Numbered from the stretch's first letter, positions 33,498-42,969 are shown. The stretch: DNA of 64,000 bases from Solirubrobacterales bacterium (GCA_027449125.1 DAIDME010000099.1:62001-126000), one strand, 5' to 3'. The notes: generated by a model from the sequence alone, not told the origin. Program-made: numbers and translations.

Positions 33498-34931
33498 ATG
33501 GATCTGGATCTCCTGTTCCCGGGCGCACCGGCCGTGGAGGTCGCCGGGCTGGCCTACGACAACCGCCGGGTGCGGCCGCGTGACCTGTTCTTCTGCGTGC
33601 GGGGCTATGCCTCGGACGGCCACCAGTTCGCCGCCGATGCCGTCAGCCGCGGCGCCGCGGCGCTGGTGGTCGACCACCGGTTGGACATCGAGGCACCACA
33701 GGTCGTGGTTGACGACGTGCGCCGGCGCATGGGCCAGGCCGCAGCGATCTTCTACGGGCAGCCCTCCCGGGAGCTGGTGCTGGCCGGTGTCACCGGCACC
33801 AACGGCAAGAGCACCACCGCACACCTGTTGCGGGCGCTCTTGGAGGCCGACGGGCGCCAGACCGGCCTGCTCGGGACCGTCGGCAGCGTGATCGGCGGGA
33901 AGCCCGCGCAAATGGAGCGAACGACACCAGAGGCGGTGGATCTCCAGGGCTCGTTCAGGGCGATGCGGGATGGCGGCGACGCCGCGTGTGTGATGGAGGT
34001 CTCCTCGCACGCACTGGCGCTGGGGCGGGTGAATGGCGCACGCTTCGCGCTCGGGCTGTTCACCAACCTGACGCAGGACCACCTCGACTTCCACCGCACG
34101 ATGGAGGAGTACTTTCAGGCCAAGCGACTGCTGTTCACGGAACTCGAGGCCGAGCGTGCGATCCTCAACGTCGACGATCCCTACGGGCAGCGCCTGGCGG
34201 CGGACACGAGCGTCCGTGCGCCAGTCACCTTTGCGCTGGAGCGTCCCGACGCCGATTACCGGGCCAGTGAGGTCCGCACCGCGCTCGCCGGGTCCGAATT
34301 CGTGATCTCGGGGCCCGAGGGGAGCGCGCGCGTGCGTTCGCCGCTGCGCGGGCGTTTCAACGTGTACAACGTGCTGGGCGCGTTCGCCGCCGCGCGTACC
34401 CTCGGTGTCGCGTCCGAGACGGCGCTGGCCGCGATCGAGCGGGCCGGCCAGGTGCCGGGACGGTTCCAGACGATCGATGCTGGGCAGGAGTTCGCGGTGG
34501 TGGTCGACTACGCCCACACGCCAGATTCACTTGAGAACGTCCTACGCACGGCGCGCGAGCTCAGCAGCGGCGACGTGCACGTCGTGTTCGGTTGCGGCGG
34601 CGACCGCGACCGTGGCAAGCGGCCGCTGATGGGCGCCATCGCTTCCAGGCTCGCTGACCACGTGATTGTCACCTCGGACAACCCACGTTCCGAAAGGCCG
34701 GAGGCGATCATCGCAGAGATCCTCGGTGGCATCGAACGGCCGGTGGACCACGACCCGGATCGCCGGGCGGCGATCATGGCGGCGGTGGCCGGCGCGCGCA
34801 GCGGCGATGTCGTGCTGATCGCTGGCAAGGGGCACGAGCAGGGGCAGGAGTTCGCCGATGGCCTGAAGGTTCCGTTCGACGACGCCACGGTCGCACGCCA
34901 GGCCCTGGCTCAGGCCCGCAGGGGCGCCTGA
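33498..34931 (+). CDS. murE: UDP-MurNAc-tripeptide synthetase, meso-DAP type
   Basis: Adds the third stem residue. 477 residues with VTGTNGKSTTAHLLRALL (ATP loop), the TTPEAVDLQ and MEVSSHALALGRV substrate region, TNLTQDHLDFH, and the C-terminal DYAHTPDSLENVL. The motif DNPRSERP is the DNPR signature of ligases that add meso-diaminopimelate, so an A1-gamma-type peptidoglycan is expected. ATG 33498 matches the family N-terminus; TACCCT at 33483-33488 lies 9 nt upstream, so a leaderless internal transcript is possible. Confidence 0.95.
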   Translation: MDLDLLFPGAPAVEVAGLAYDNRRVRPRDLFFCVRGYASDGHQFAADAVSRGAAALVVDHRLDIEAPQVVVDDVRRRMGQAAAIFYGQPSRELVLAGVTGTNGKSTTAHLLRALLEADGRQTGLLGTVGSVIGGKPAQMERTTPEAVDLQGSFRAMRDGGDAACVMEVSSHALALGRVNGARFALGLFTNLTQDHLDFHRTMEEYFQAKRLLFTELEAERAILNVDDPYGQRLAADTSVRAPVTFALERPDADYRASEVRTALAGSEFVISGPEGSARVRSPLRGRFNVYNVLGAFAAARTLGVASETALAAIERAGQVPGRFQTIDAGQEFAVVVDYAHTPDSLENVLRTARELSSGDVHVVFGCGGDRDRGKRPLMGAIASRLADHVIVTSDNPRSERPEAIIAEILGGIERPVDHDPDRRAAIMAAVAGARSGDVVLIAGKGHEQGQEFADGLKVPFDDATVARQALAQARRGA

Positions 34932-34963
34932 GCCATGCCGCGTCCCCGGCTAATCCCGGCAGC

Positions 34964-34969
34964 TACGCT
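34964..34969 (+). promoter_or_regulatory. -10 element for a leaderless murF transcript
   Basis: TACGCT ends 9 nt before the murF ATG, within the 47-nt murE-murF gap, one of the few real gaps in the cluster. Confidence 0.45.
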
Positions 34970-34978
34970 CCGTGGCCG

Positions 34979-36319
34979 ATGAGATCGTGGACCGCGCAAC
35001 AGGTGGCTCATGCCGCCGACGCGACGCTGATGGGCGACCCGTCGGCGGGCTCAGCCGGGCCCGTGCGCGTGACGGTCGATTCGCGTGAGCTACGCGCCGG
35101 TGACCTCTTCGTGGGTCTACCCGGCAGGCATGGGCACGGCGGGGCGTTCGCCCCGGCGGCACTCGCGGCAGGAGCGTGGGGAGTGCTGGTCGGCTCCGAG
35201 CACGCATGCCCGGCCGGCGACGGGGTCGTGATGCTCGCCGAAGCCCCGCTGGCGTCGATGCAGCGCCTGGCGACCGCCTGGCGGCGGGAGCTCGGCGCGA
35301 GCGTGATCGCCGTGACGGGGTCCACCGGTAAGACGACAACCAAGGATCTGTTGTCGGCGCTGATCTCGCCGCAACGGCCGACGGTTGCCTCGGTGGAGAA
35401 CCTCAACACTGAGATCGGTCTGCCGTTGCAGATCCTCGGTGCCCCAGAGGGCACCGAGGTTCTGGTACTGGAGATGGGGATGCGCGGACCCGGGCAGATC
35501 GCCGAGCTCGCACGGATCGCCGAGCCTGACGTGGGCGTGATCGTCAACATCGGCCCGGCGCACCTGGACCAGCTCGGCTCGCTCGAGGCGGTGGCCGGTG
35601 CGAAGGCGGAGCTCATCGCCGCGCTCGAGCCCGGAGCCACAGCTGTGGTCCCGGCGGGCGAACGCCTGCTGGCACCCCACATCCGCGACGACGTGCGCAC
35701 CGTTACCTTCGGCACCGACGGTGACGTGCGCCTGACCGGCCAGCGCGCGACCGAGGTCGAGATCGAGCTTCACGGCGAGCGCCTGCGGATGCAGGTGAAC
35801 TTCGCGGAGCCGCACCTGCGCTCGAACCTCCTGGCGGCGGTGGCGGCTGCAGATGCGATCGGAGTGCGGCCCGAAGGGAGCCTCGTGTTCGAACCTCCGG
35901 CCGGCCGCGGTCGGCGACATGTGACCGTCTCCGGGGTCACGCTGATCGACGACTCATACAACGCGAACCCCGTCTCGATGCGGGCTGCGCTCGACGGGCT
36001 CGCCGCGAGCGAAGCCTCGGGTCGCCGGGTTGCCGTCCTGGGGGACATGCTTGAGCTCGGCCCCGCCGCGGAGCGCTTCCACCGCGAGATCGGCGCCTAC
36101 GCCAACGGTCGCGCTGACCTGCTGGTCACCGTCGGGCCGCTAGCCGCGGCGATGGTGAAGGACTTCAAAGCCGCGACCGTCTCTGCCTCCGACGCCGCAG
36201 CCGCCACCGACCTGCTCGCGCCGCTGTTGAGCCCTGGTGACGTGGTGCTCGTGAAGGGCTCAAACGCCGTTGGTCTGCAGGCCGTGTGCGCGAGTCTGGT
36301 TGCGGGCGCGGCGCCATGA
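34979..36319 (+). CDS. murF: UDP-MurNAc-tripeptide--D-Ala-D-Ala ligase
   Basis: Completes the UDP-MurNAc-pentapeptide. 446 residues: an N-terminal uridine-binding domain (VTVDSRELRAGDLFVGLPG), the ATP loop VTGSTGKTTTKDLLSALI, VENLNTEIGLPL, LEMGMRGPGQIAELARIA, NIGPAHLDQLGS and the C-terminal IDDSYNANPVSMRAAL with VLGDMLELG. The stop overlaps the mraY start as ATGA. Confidence 0.95.
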   Translation: MRSWTAQQVAHAADATLMGDPSAGSAGPVRVTVDSRELRAGDLFVGLPGRHGHGGAFAPAALAAGAWGVLVGSEHACPAGDGVVMLAEAPLASMQRLATAWRRELGASVIAVTGSTGKTTTKDLLSALISPQRPTVASVENLNTEIGLPLQILGAPEGTEVLVLEMGMRGPGQIAELARIAEPDVGVIVNIGPAHLDQLGSLEAVAGAKAELIAALEPGATAVVPAGERLLAPHIRDDVRTVTFGTDGDVRLTGQRATEVEIELHGERLRMQVNFAEPHLRSNLLAAVAAADAIGVRPEGSLVFEPPAGRGRRHVTVSGVTLIDDSYNANPVSMRAALDGLAASEASGRRVAVLGDMLELGPAAERFHREIGAYANGRADLLVTVGPLAAAMVKDFKAATVSASDAAAATDLLAPLLSPGDVVLVKGSNAVGLQAVCASLVAGAAP

Positions 36320-37407
36320 TCGTGGCGTCGACAACACACTCGCTCAGCACGCAGGCCGGTAGGGTGCTGATCTCCAGTTCGGCGTCGCTGCTGATGTGCC
36401 TGTTCCTCAGCCCGCGCTTCATCGACTTCCTGCGGTTCAGGTCGTTCGGCCAGCAGATCCAGGAGGAGTTGCTGCAGCACCAGGGCAAGAAGGGAACTCC
36501 GACGATGGGCGGGATCATCATCGTGCTCGCGTTCGCCATCCCGTACGTGTTTCTCTCGACGCATGACTGGGCTTCGATGGGCGTGTTCGGCGCAACGCTT
36601 GCCTGCGCGGCGCTGGGCCTCGCCGACGACTACACGAAGATCCTGCGGCGTCGCTCGCTGGGGATCCGCGGACGCACCAAGATGGTCGTGCTGCTGCTGA
36701 TCTCGGTCGGGCTCTGGTGGGTTGCCACACACAAGGCCGGCATGTCCGACTCGGTGTCGCTGCGTCCGTTCCACGCGAGCGTCAGCCTGCCCGTTCCGGT
36801 CTACATCATCTTCATCTACCTGGTCTTCGCGGGCACCACCAACGCCGTCAATCTGACCGACGGGCTGGATGGCCTTGCGGCCGGTTGTGGGGCGATCGCG
36901 CTCCTGACCTACATCGGGATCACCTACGTAACAGGGCCGCAGGACCACGACCTGGAGTTGGTCGCCGGCTGCCTGTGCGGCGCGTCGATCGGCTTCCTCT
37001 GGTTCAACGCCTTCCCCGCAAGCGTTTTCATGGGCGACACCGGCTCGTTGGCGATCGGCGGTGCGATCGCTGGCCTCGCGGTCATGACCAACACGGAGAT
37101 ACTGCTGCTGGTGATCGGCGGGATCTTCGTCTTTGAGGCGACCAGCGTGATCGTGCAGGTGTTCTCGTTCCGCGTCTTTCACAAGCGCGTGTTCAAGATG
37201 GCACCGATTCACCACCACTTCGTGATGGAAGCCTGGTCGGAGACGAAGATCATGCTGCGCTTCTGGATCGTGGCCGCCGCCTGCGGCGCGATCGGCTTCA
37301 CGCTCTACCAGATCTCCGTGCCCGACCGCCAGCCCGCGGCGGTGCACGTCGCCGCGCCCCTGATCGGCTCGCGGCCGCTGCCGGCCGCGGCTGACAGCGG
37401 CCGCTGA
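36316..37407 (+). CDS. mraY: Phospho-N-acetylmuramoyl-pentapeptide transferase
   Basis: Multi-pass membrane enzyme that makes lipid I on undecaprenyl phosphate. 363 residues with about ten hydrophobic segments. Family blocks are GKKGTPTMGGIIIV, the Asp pair in LGLADDYTKI, NAVNLTDGLDGLA, FMGDTGSLAIGG and the HHH loop KMAPIHHHFVMEAW. ATG 36316 overlaps the murF stop and gives the usual N-terminus. Next comes ftsW directly; the murD gene normally found here is absent. Confidence 0.96.
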   Translation: MIVASTTHSLSTQAGRVLISSSASLLMCLFLSPRFIDFLRFRSFGQQIQEELLQHQGKKGTPTMGGIIIVLAFAIPYVFLSTHDWASMGVFGATLACAALGLADDYTKILRRRSLGIRGRTKMVVLLLISVGLWWVATHKAGMSDSVSLRPFHASVSLPVPVYIIFIYLVFAGTTNAVNLTDGLDGLAAGCGAIALLTYIGITYVTGPQDHDLELVAGCLCGASIGFLWFNAFPASVFMGDTGSLAIGGAIAGLAVMTNTEILLLVIGGIFVFEATSVIVQVFSFRVFHKRVFKMAPIHHHFVMEAWSETKIMLRFWIVAAACGAIGFTLYQISVPDRQPAAVHVAAPLIGSRPLPAAADSGR

Positions 37408-37469
37408 GCACGGCCGTCACGGCCGGCCGCGCAAGAGGCTTTGGTCGGCGCACGTGGAAGTACACAGGC

Positions 37470-38735
37470 ATGCCGCCAGCCGCCACACACGCCCGCAGGC
37501 TCGCGCCACCGCTCGAGCACAGAATCCTGATGACAGCGACCCTCTGCCTGATCGCATTTGGCGCGGTCATGGTGTACAGCGCGTCCTCCCCGCTGGGGGC
37601 GCTGGCGGGTGGCTACGGCACAGGCGAGTTCGTCGTCTACCTGGTCGCGATCGCCATCGGGCTGGTCACGATGCGCCTGTGCGAGCAGTTCGGCCTGAGC
37701 CTGATCACGCCGGAACGCACGCGCCTGCTGCTCCTGGGTGCGTGCGGGATGCTGCTGATCGTGCTCGTGCCCGGCCTGGGTCGAGACGTGGCCGGCGCGC
37801 GGCGCTGGTTCGCGGTCGGGCCGCTGGAGTTCCAGCCGTCGGAGATCGCAAAGCTGGCCCTGGTTCTCTACGCGGCTCGCTACCTGGCTGACAACCCGCG
37901 AAGACTGCAGCGCGACTTCAGGCAGGCGCTGGCGCCGATCGCGGTCGCCATGGGCCCAGCCTGTCTGTTGATAGCGGTCGAGCCAGACCTCGGGACCGCG
38001 TTCGTCTGCTTCGCGACGATCATGACGATGCTCGTCGTCGCGGGCGCGCCGAGCGGCCATCTGCTGCGGGTGCTGCTGATCGCCGCGGCCGGCGTGGGAC
38101 TGATGGTCTTGGTTCACCCCTACGAGCTCGCGCGTCTCACCTCGTTCCTGCACCCGCTCTCGGAGCGCACCAGTGCGGGCTTCCAGGCCGACCAGGCGCA
38201 GATGGCGGTCGGGTCCGGCGGGCTCTTCGGCGACGGTCTCGGTCAGTCGGTCGGCAAGATGTGGCTCCCAGAGGCTCAGTCAGACTTCATCCTGGCGGTG
38301 GTCGGACAGGAGCTGGGTACGCTCGGCATCGTGGTCGTGGTCGGGCTCTACGGGATGATCGCCTACGCTGGCCTGCGTACCGCCCGCCGCGCCGCAAGCG
38401 GATACTTGAAGCTGCTTGCCTTCGGTCTGACCGCGCTGATCCTGTGTCAGGGAATCCTCAACATATTCGTAGTGCTCGGGATCGCCCCGCTGACGGGTGT
38501 GCCGCTGCCCTTCATCTCCTATGCGCCCACGAATCTGATCGTGATGCTCGCAGCTGTGGGACTGCTGCTCGGTATCGCGCGGCCGGCAGCCCGAGAGCTG
38601 CGGCTGGTGGACGGCGAGCGGGAGCGGGCGGACTGGGGAAGCGTTCGTGACGCGGCCGCTGATCATGGTGGCCACCGGCGGGACCGCAGGGCACGTGGTG
38701 CCCGCGTTGGCGGTAGCCAGGCAGCTGGAAGCTAG
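37470..38735 (+). CDS. ftsW: Lipid II polymerase FtsW (SEDS glycosyltransferase)
   Basis: SEDS-family septal glycosyltransferase working with FtsI. About ten membrane segments within 421 residues. Conserved blocks are VMVYSASSPLGAL, VAGARRWFAVGPLEFQPSE, LIAVEPDLGTAFVC (with the key Asp), AQSDFILAVVGQELG and GVPLPFISYAPTNLI, where the family usually reads SYGGS/TSL. The last ~30 residues are hydrophilic and are encoded in the 89 bases that overlap murG in another frame. Start ATG 37470. Confidence 0.92.
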   Translation: MPPAATHARRLAPPLEHRILMTATLCLIAFGAVMVYSASSPLGALAGGYGTGEFVVYLVAIAIGLVTMRLCEQFGLSLITPERTRLLLLGACGMLLIVLVPGLGRDVAGARRWFAVGPLEFQPSEIAKLALVLYAARYLADNPRRLQRDFRQALAPIAVAMGPACLLIAVEPDLGTAFVCFATIMTMLVVAGAPSGHLLRVLLIAAAGVGLMVLVHPYELARLTSFLHPLSERTSAGFQADQAQMAVGSGGLFGDGLGQSVGKMWLPEAQSDFILAVVGQELGTLGIVVVVGLYGMIAYAGLRTARRAASGYLKLLAFGLTALILCQGILNIFVVLGIAPLTGVPLPFISYAPTNLIVMLAAVGLLLGIARPAARELRLVDGERERADWGSVRDAAADHGGHRRDRRARGARVGGSQAAGS

Positions 38736-39747
38736 CGGGGCGGCCGTTGAGTTCGCCGGCGGCGACCGTGTGGAACGCAGGCTCGTGCCGGCGGCGGGCT
38801 ATCCGCTCCACCGGCTGCGGGTGCGGCCGCTGCCGCGCGGCGACAAAGCCGCGCTTGCGCGAGCGGCGCTGGTCGATCTCGCCGCGCTCGGCGCCGCGCT
38901 GCGACTGCTGGCCCGCAGGCGGCCGCAGGCGGTGTATGGGGGCGGCGGTTACGTCGCCGCACCGGTCGGGCTGGCTGCGGCGCTGCTGCGCATTCCGCTC
39001 GTGATCGCAGAGATCGACGCCAACCTGGGTCTGGCCAACAGGGTGCTCGCGCCGTTCGCGCGCCGCGTCTGCGTGGCGTTGCCGCTCCCCGACCACGGCC
39101 CACCCAAGTTCGTGGTCACCGGGCGACCGATTCCGCCGCTGCCGCCCGACCGGGCCGCCGCCCGAGCCCGCTTCGGCGTGGCGAGCGACGAACAGCTGGT
39201 GCTGGTGTTCGGCGGCTCCCAGGGGGCGCGCTCGATCAACCGCGCCGCCGTCGAGGCCTTTGCCGGCAGCCGCTTCCGGGTGCTGCACGCCGCCGGCGAG
39301 CGAGACCTGCCAGAGCTGCGCGCACCGCGCGACGGGTACGAGCTGGTCGGCTATCTCGACGGATTGATCGAGGCGATCGTCGCGTGCGACCTGGCGGTAG
39401 CCCGATCTGGCGGGTCTATCTGGGAGCTGGCCGCGGCCGGGCGGCCCGCGGTGCTGGTTCCCTACCCGCACGCGAGTGCCGACCACCAGCGAATCAACGC
39501 CGAGTACATGCGGCGCGCCGGCGCAGCGATCGTGATCGCCGACGAGCAGCTCAGCGCAGAGCGTCTGCGCAGCGAGGTGCACGGGCTCCTGGCGGACCGC
39601 CGCCGGCTCGAGTCGATGGAGCGCGCTGCGCTCGGTCTGGCGCGGCCACATGCTGCTGCCGTGATCGCGTCGGAGGTGCTCGCGGCAGCCACCGGTGGTG
39701 CCGGGACGGCCGTGGCCAGCGGTCAACTCGCGCAGCTCGAGCCATGA
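38647..39747 (+). CDS. murG: UDP-GlcNAc:lipid I N-acetylglucosaminyltransferase
   Basis: GT28 enzyme on the inner membrane face that converts lipid I to lipid II. 366 residues with the N-terminal GGTAGHVVPALAVA loop, VYGGGGYVAAPVGLAA, VFGGSQGARSINRA, the C-terminal donor-binding VARSGGSIWELAAAGRPAVLVPYP and DHQRINAEY. The usual EQN motif reads IAEIDANLGLANR here, a small deviation. GTG 38647 gives the canonical N-terminus, which forces an 89-nt overlap with ftsW. Ends ATGA into murC. Confidence 0.94.
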   Translation: MTRPLIMVATGGTAGHVVPALAVARQLEASGAAVEFAGGDRVERRLVPAAGYPLHRLRVRPLPRGDKAALARAALVDLAALGAALRLLARRRPQAVYGGGGYVAAPVGLAAALLRIPLVIAEIDANLGLANRVLAPFARRVCVALPLPDHGPPKFVVTGRPIPPLPPDRAAARARFGVASDEQLVLVFGGSQGARSINRAAVEAFAGSRFRVLHAAGERDLPELRAPRDGYELVGYLDGLIEAIVACDLAVARSGGSIWELAAAGRPAVLVPYPHASADHQRINAEYMRRAGAAIVIADEQLSAERLRSEVHGLLADRRRLESMERAALGLARPHAAAVIASEVLAAATGGAGTAVASGQLAQLEP

Positions 39748-41084
39748 GTGAACAGCCGTGGACCGGGCGTCGCCTGCATCTCGTCGGCATCGGCGGTGCC
39801 GGCATGAGCGGCCTGGCACTGATCGCCAAGCAGCTCGGCGCCGAGGTTACCGGGTCAGACCGCGCCATCTCGCCCTATTGGCGTCTGCTGCAGGGCGCCG
39901 GGATCGACCCCACGATCGGCCACAGCGCGGCCAACGTGCCGGCCGGGGCGCAGGTCGTGTACTCGAGCGCGGTCGCGCCGGACAACCCTGAGCTGGGCGC
40001 CTGCGCCAAGCCGCTGCACCGCTCGGCGCTCCTGGCAGAGATCGCCGGCCTGAAGCGCTGCATCGCCGTGAGCGGCACCCATGGAAAGACCACGACCGCC
40101 GGCATGATCGCCCACGTCCTGAGCGCCTGCGGACTGGAGCCCGCGTACGTGATCGGTGCCGAGCTGCGCGACACCGGCCGCAACGCGGGCTGGGGCTCGG
40201 GCGAGTGGATCGTGCTGGAGGCCGACGAGTCCGATCGTTCGCTGCTCCGCTACAGACCGGAGATCGCGATCATCACCAATGCCGAGCTCGACCATCACGC
40301 GACCTACGGCTCGCGACTCGAGCTGGAGGCGACGCTTGTGGAGTTCGCGAGCGGCGCTCGTACCGCGGTCGTCTGGGACAGGCCAGTGCTGAGGCGGATC
40401 GCCGCCGCGGCAGCTGAGACGCTGACCTACGATGCGCGGGAACCACGAGCCGAGCCGTCCGGCATCACGTTTGTCTGGCGCGGGCAGCCTGTGAAGCTGG
40501 CGCTGCCGGGCCTTCACAACGCCGTCAACGCGGCCGGTGCTCTGACGGTCGCCGCACTTGCGGGCGCACCGCCCGAGGCCGCGGTGAAGGCCATTGGCTC
40601 GTTTCACGGGGCTCGTCGCCGGCTCGAGCTGCTGGGCCGCACAGCTGCTGGCGCGCCGGTCTATGACGACTACGCGCACCATCCGACGGAGGTGGCGGCG
40701 ACGATCGCCGCCGCGCGCGAGTTCGGGGCCACGCGGCTCGTTGCCGTCTTCCAGCCGCACCTCTACTCCCGCACGCGCGCGCTTGCGCGGGACTTCGGGC
40801 GTGCGTTGGCTGCCGCTGACCTGGTGGCGGTGCTGGACGTCTATGCGGCGCGTGAGAGCCCGTCTGACTTTCCGGGTGTAAGCGGACACCTGGTCGCGGC
40901 CGCGGCAGCCGACGCCGGTGTGCCGGTGGCGTGGATGCCCGCGCTTGATGACGCCAGGGCATGGCTGACCGCGCAGCTGTCACCCGGCGACCTCTGCCTG
41001 CTCATGGGTGCCGGGAACATCGACTCACTGGGCCGAGCGCTCGTGGGCGCGTCCGCCGAGAGCAAACGGCAACCGGCGAGTTGA
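39744..41084 (+). CDS. murC: UDP-N-acetylmuramate--L-alanine ligase
   Basis: Adds L-Ala to UDP-MurNAc, first peptide-stem step. 446 residues: N-terminal HLVGIGGAGMSGLALIAK, SSAVAPDNPEL, ATP loop VSGTHGKTTTAGMIAHVL, EADESDRSLL, TNAELDHHATYGS, DDYAHHPTEVAATI and FQPHLYSRTRAL. Start ATG 39744 overlaps the murG stop. The product, UDP-MurNAc-L-Ala, is the substrate of the MurD2 encoded at 10 kb. Confidence 0.96.
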   Translation: MSEQPWTGRRLHLVGIGGAGMSGLALIAKQLGAEVTGSDRAISPYWRLLQGAGIDPTIGHSAANVPAGAQVVYSSAVAPDNPELGACAKPLHRSALLAEIAGLKRCIAVSGTHGKTTTAGMIAHVLSACGLEPAYVIGAELRDTGRNAGWGSGEWIVLEADESDRSLLRYRPEIAIITNAELDHHATYGSRLELEATLVEFASGARTAVVWDRPVLRRIAAAAAETLTYDAREPRAEPSGITFVWRGQPVKLALPGLHNAVNAAGALTVAALAGAPPEAAVKAIGSFHGARRRLELLGRTAAGAPVYDDYAHHPTEVAATIAAAREFGATRLVAVFQPHLYSRTRALARDFGRALAAADLVAVLDVYAARESPSDFPGVSGHLVAAAAADAGVPVAWMPALDDARAWLTAQLSPGDLCLLMGAGNIDSLGRALVGASAESKRQPAS

Positions 41085-41134
41085 CCGCCCGCCGGCAGCG
41101 CAGCCGTGCGACCCCAGGTGTCCTGGGCCCCTTC

Positions 41135-41140
41135 TACGCT
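41135..41140 (+). promoter_or_regulatory. -10 element for a leaderless murB transcript
   Basis: TACGCT ends 8 nt before the murB GTG at 41149, inside the 64-nt murC-murB gap. Confidence 0.45.
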
Positions 41141-41148
41141 CGGACGCT

Positions 41149-42087
41149 GTGAGCGCACAGCCACCCGAGCTGCCGCCGGGAATCGAGCGCCAGGTCCCGC
41201 TCGCGCGGTTGACGACGATCCGCACTGGCGGACCCGCGGAGTTCTTCGCGCGCGTGAGGAGCGTCGCGGAGCTTGAGCAGGTCCTGGTGTGGGCGGCGCG
41301 GGCGGGCCTCGAGGTAGGGGTTATCGGATCCGGGTCGAATCTGCTCGTAGCGGACGCCGGCGTCCGCGGCCTGGTGCTGAAGATGGACGGAGACCTTGCA
41401 GAGATCACAGTCGACCCTGAGGACGGAGAACGCATCATCTGCGGCGGAGCTGCGCGCCTGCCCGCGGTGGCGGCGGCCGCGGCTCGTGCCGGCCTGGCCG
41501 GACTCGAGTTTGGTGTCAGCATCCCCGGCACGGTCGGCGGTGCGGTGCGCATGAACGCCAACGCCTACGGTGGAGCGCTTGCCAGCGTGCTGGACTGGGT
41601 CGAGGTGGTCAGCCGCGAGGGGCGTGATCGCCGCACTCCCGATCAACTTGGGTTCGCCTACCGGCGCTCCAATCTGCTCACCGGTGAGGTCGTCGCCCGT
41701 GCCCGTTTCCAGCTCTCCCGCGCGGATCCAGAGACCGTCCGTGAGCGGCTCGCTCAGCTGCGGCGCCAGCGCCGCGAAGCGCAGCCGAGCGGCGTACGCA
41801 CGTTCGGCTCCACGTTCAAGAATCCCGCCGCGGGGGAGGCAGACGGGCGCACGGCGGGCCAGTTGCTCGAAGCGGCCGGCTGCAGGGGGCTGCGGGTGGG
41901 TGGCGCGTGCTTCAGCGCCAAGCATGCGAACTTCATTGAGAACGTCGCCGACGCGACGACAGCGGATGTGGTCTCGCTGATGACGCTCGGTCGCCGGCGC
42001 GTACGCGAGCGCTTTGGTATCGACCTCGAGCCGGAGGTCCAGGTGCTTGGCGAGGTCGAGCTTCCGAGTGCTTGGAGACCTTCGTGA
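41149..42087 (+). CDS. murB: UDP-N-acetylenolpyruvoylglucosamine reductase
   Basis: FAD/NADPH enzyme making UDP-MurNAc. 312 residues with RTGGPAEFFARVRSVAEL, VIGSGSNLLVADAGVRG (FAD), GLEFGVSIPGTVGGAVRMNANAYGG, FAYRRSNLL and GSTFKNP with the catalytic Ser. The C-terminal LLEAAGCRGLRVGGACFSAKHANFI contains the Glu-region and marks the type II-like actinobacterial form. GTG 41149 is the coded start; the frame is open further upstream inside murC but without homology. Confidence 0.95.
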   Translation: MSAQPPELPPGIERQVPLARLTTIRTGGPAEFFARVRSVAELEQVLVWAARAGLEVGVIGSGSNLLVADAGVRGLVLKMDGDLAEITVDPEDGERIICGGAARLPAVAAAAARAGLAGLEFGVSIPGTVGGAVRMNANAYGGALASVLDWVEVVSREGRDRRTPDQLGFAYRRSNLLTGEVVARARFQLSRADPETVRERLAQLRRQRREAQPSGVRTFGSTFKNPAAGEADGRTAGQLLEAAGCRGLRVGGACFSAKHANFIENVADATTADVVSLMTLGRRRVRERFGIDLEPEVQVLGEVELPSAWRPS

Positions 42088-42911
42088 CCACCGACCGTCG
42101 GACCCAGTCCGAGGCTCTGGGTGGGCGGCGCGCGGTGCCCTGGCGGCTCGGGCCGTGGCGCCCGCGCCCGCTGTGGACCGTGCTCGTGATCGCCTCGGTG
42201 TGTGGTTGCGGATGGCTTTGCTGGATGTGGTTCAGGAGCTCGACGTTCGTCCAGGTCCGCAGCGTCAAGATCACCGGCCTTGCCGGTCCCGACATAGCTC
42301 AGATCCGCTCCGCGCTCACCGGCGCCGCGCTGCAGATGACGACGCTCGATCTGAGCGTCGCGAAGCTGGAAGCCGGGGTCGCTCGGTTCCGCTTCGTCCA
42401 GTCGCTGGCGGTCTCGAGCATCAGCGCGCACGCCATAGTCATTCATGTGGCCGAGCAGGTGCCGGTCGCGGTCGCCGCCTACCCCGGTGGCACGCGCGTG
42501 GTAGCCGCGGACGGTCAGCTGATCGCCGGCGGCGCGCGTGGAGTCAGGTTGCCGAAGCTCCCGCTGGCGCAGTCTCCGTCCGAGCCCGTGGTGAGCGCTG
42601 CCGGCGCACGGGCCGCTGTGGCCGTGCTGGCTGCCGCCCCATACGCGCTGATCCCGCACATCGCCAACGCGACCTGGACCGCGCAGCACGGGGTTGTCGT
42701 ACAGCTGCGGAAGGGACCGCAGCTGTACTTCGGCCCCGCCGTTGAGCTCGGGCGAAAGTGGCGCTCGGCGATCGCGGTGCTCCAGAACAGGTACTCGGCG
42801 GGCGCCTCGTACATCGTCGTGACGGACCCGGTGCACCCCGCGGCCGGAGTCGGCGTCTCGGCATCTCGCGCCGCCGCGCTCGGTCTCGCGACCGGTGCGG
42901 GCGGCGGCTAG
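42084..42911 (+). CDS. ftsQ: Cell division protein FtsQ
   Basis: Bitopic divisome protein of 275 residues. A basic cytoplasmic tail is followed by one membrane helix (about 33-50, LWTVLVIASVCGCGWLCWMW) and a POTRA domain starting FVQVRSVKITGLAGPDIAQI with the typical RFRFVQSLAVSS and VHVAEQVPVAVA. The beta domain ends in LYFGPAVELGRKWRSAIAVL. GTG 42084 overlaps the murB stop; TTG 42072 would add four residues. It is followed by a 207-nt gap to ftsZ. Confidence 0.9.
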   Translation: MTTDRRTQSEALGGRRAVPWRLGPWRPRPLWTVLVIASVCGCGWLCWMWFRSSTFVQVRSVKITGLAGPDIAQIRSALTGAALQMTTLDLSVAKLEAGVARFRFVQSLAVSSISAHAIVIHVAEQVPVAVAAYPGGTRVVAADGQLIAGGARGVRLPKLPLAQSPSEPVVSAAGARAAVAVLAAAPYALIPHIANATWTAQHGVVVQLRKGPQLYFGPAVELGRKWRSAIAVLQNRYSAGASYIVVTDPVHPAAGVGVSASRAAALGLATGAGGG

Positions 42912-42969
42912 CCTGGCTAACCCTCGACTAGAGCTTTAGCCACGATGTGGGTGGTACCCTCTGATCCCG

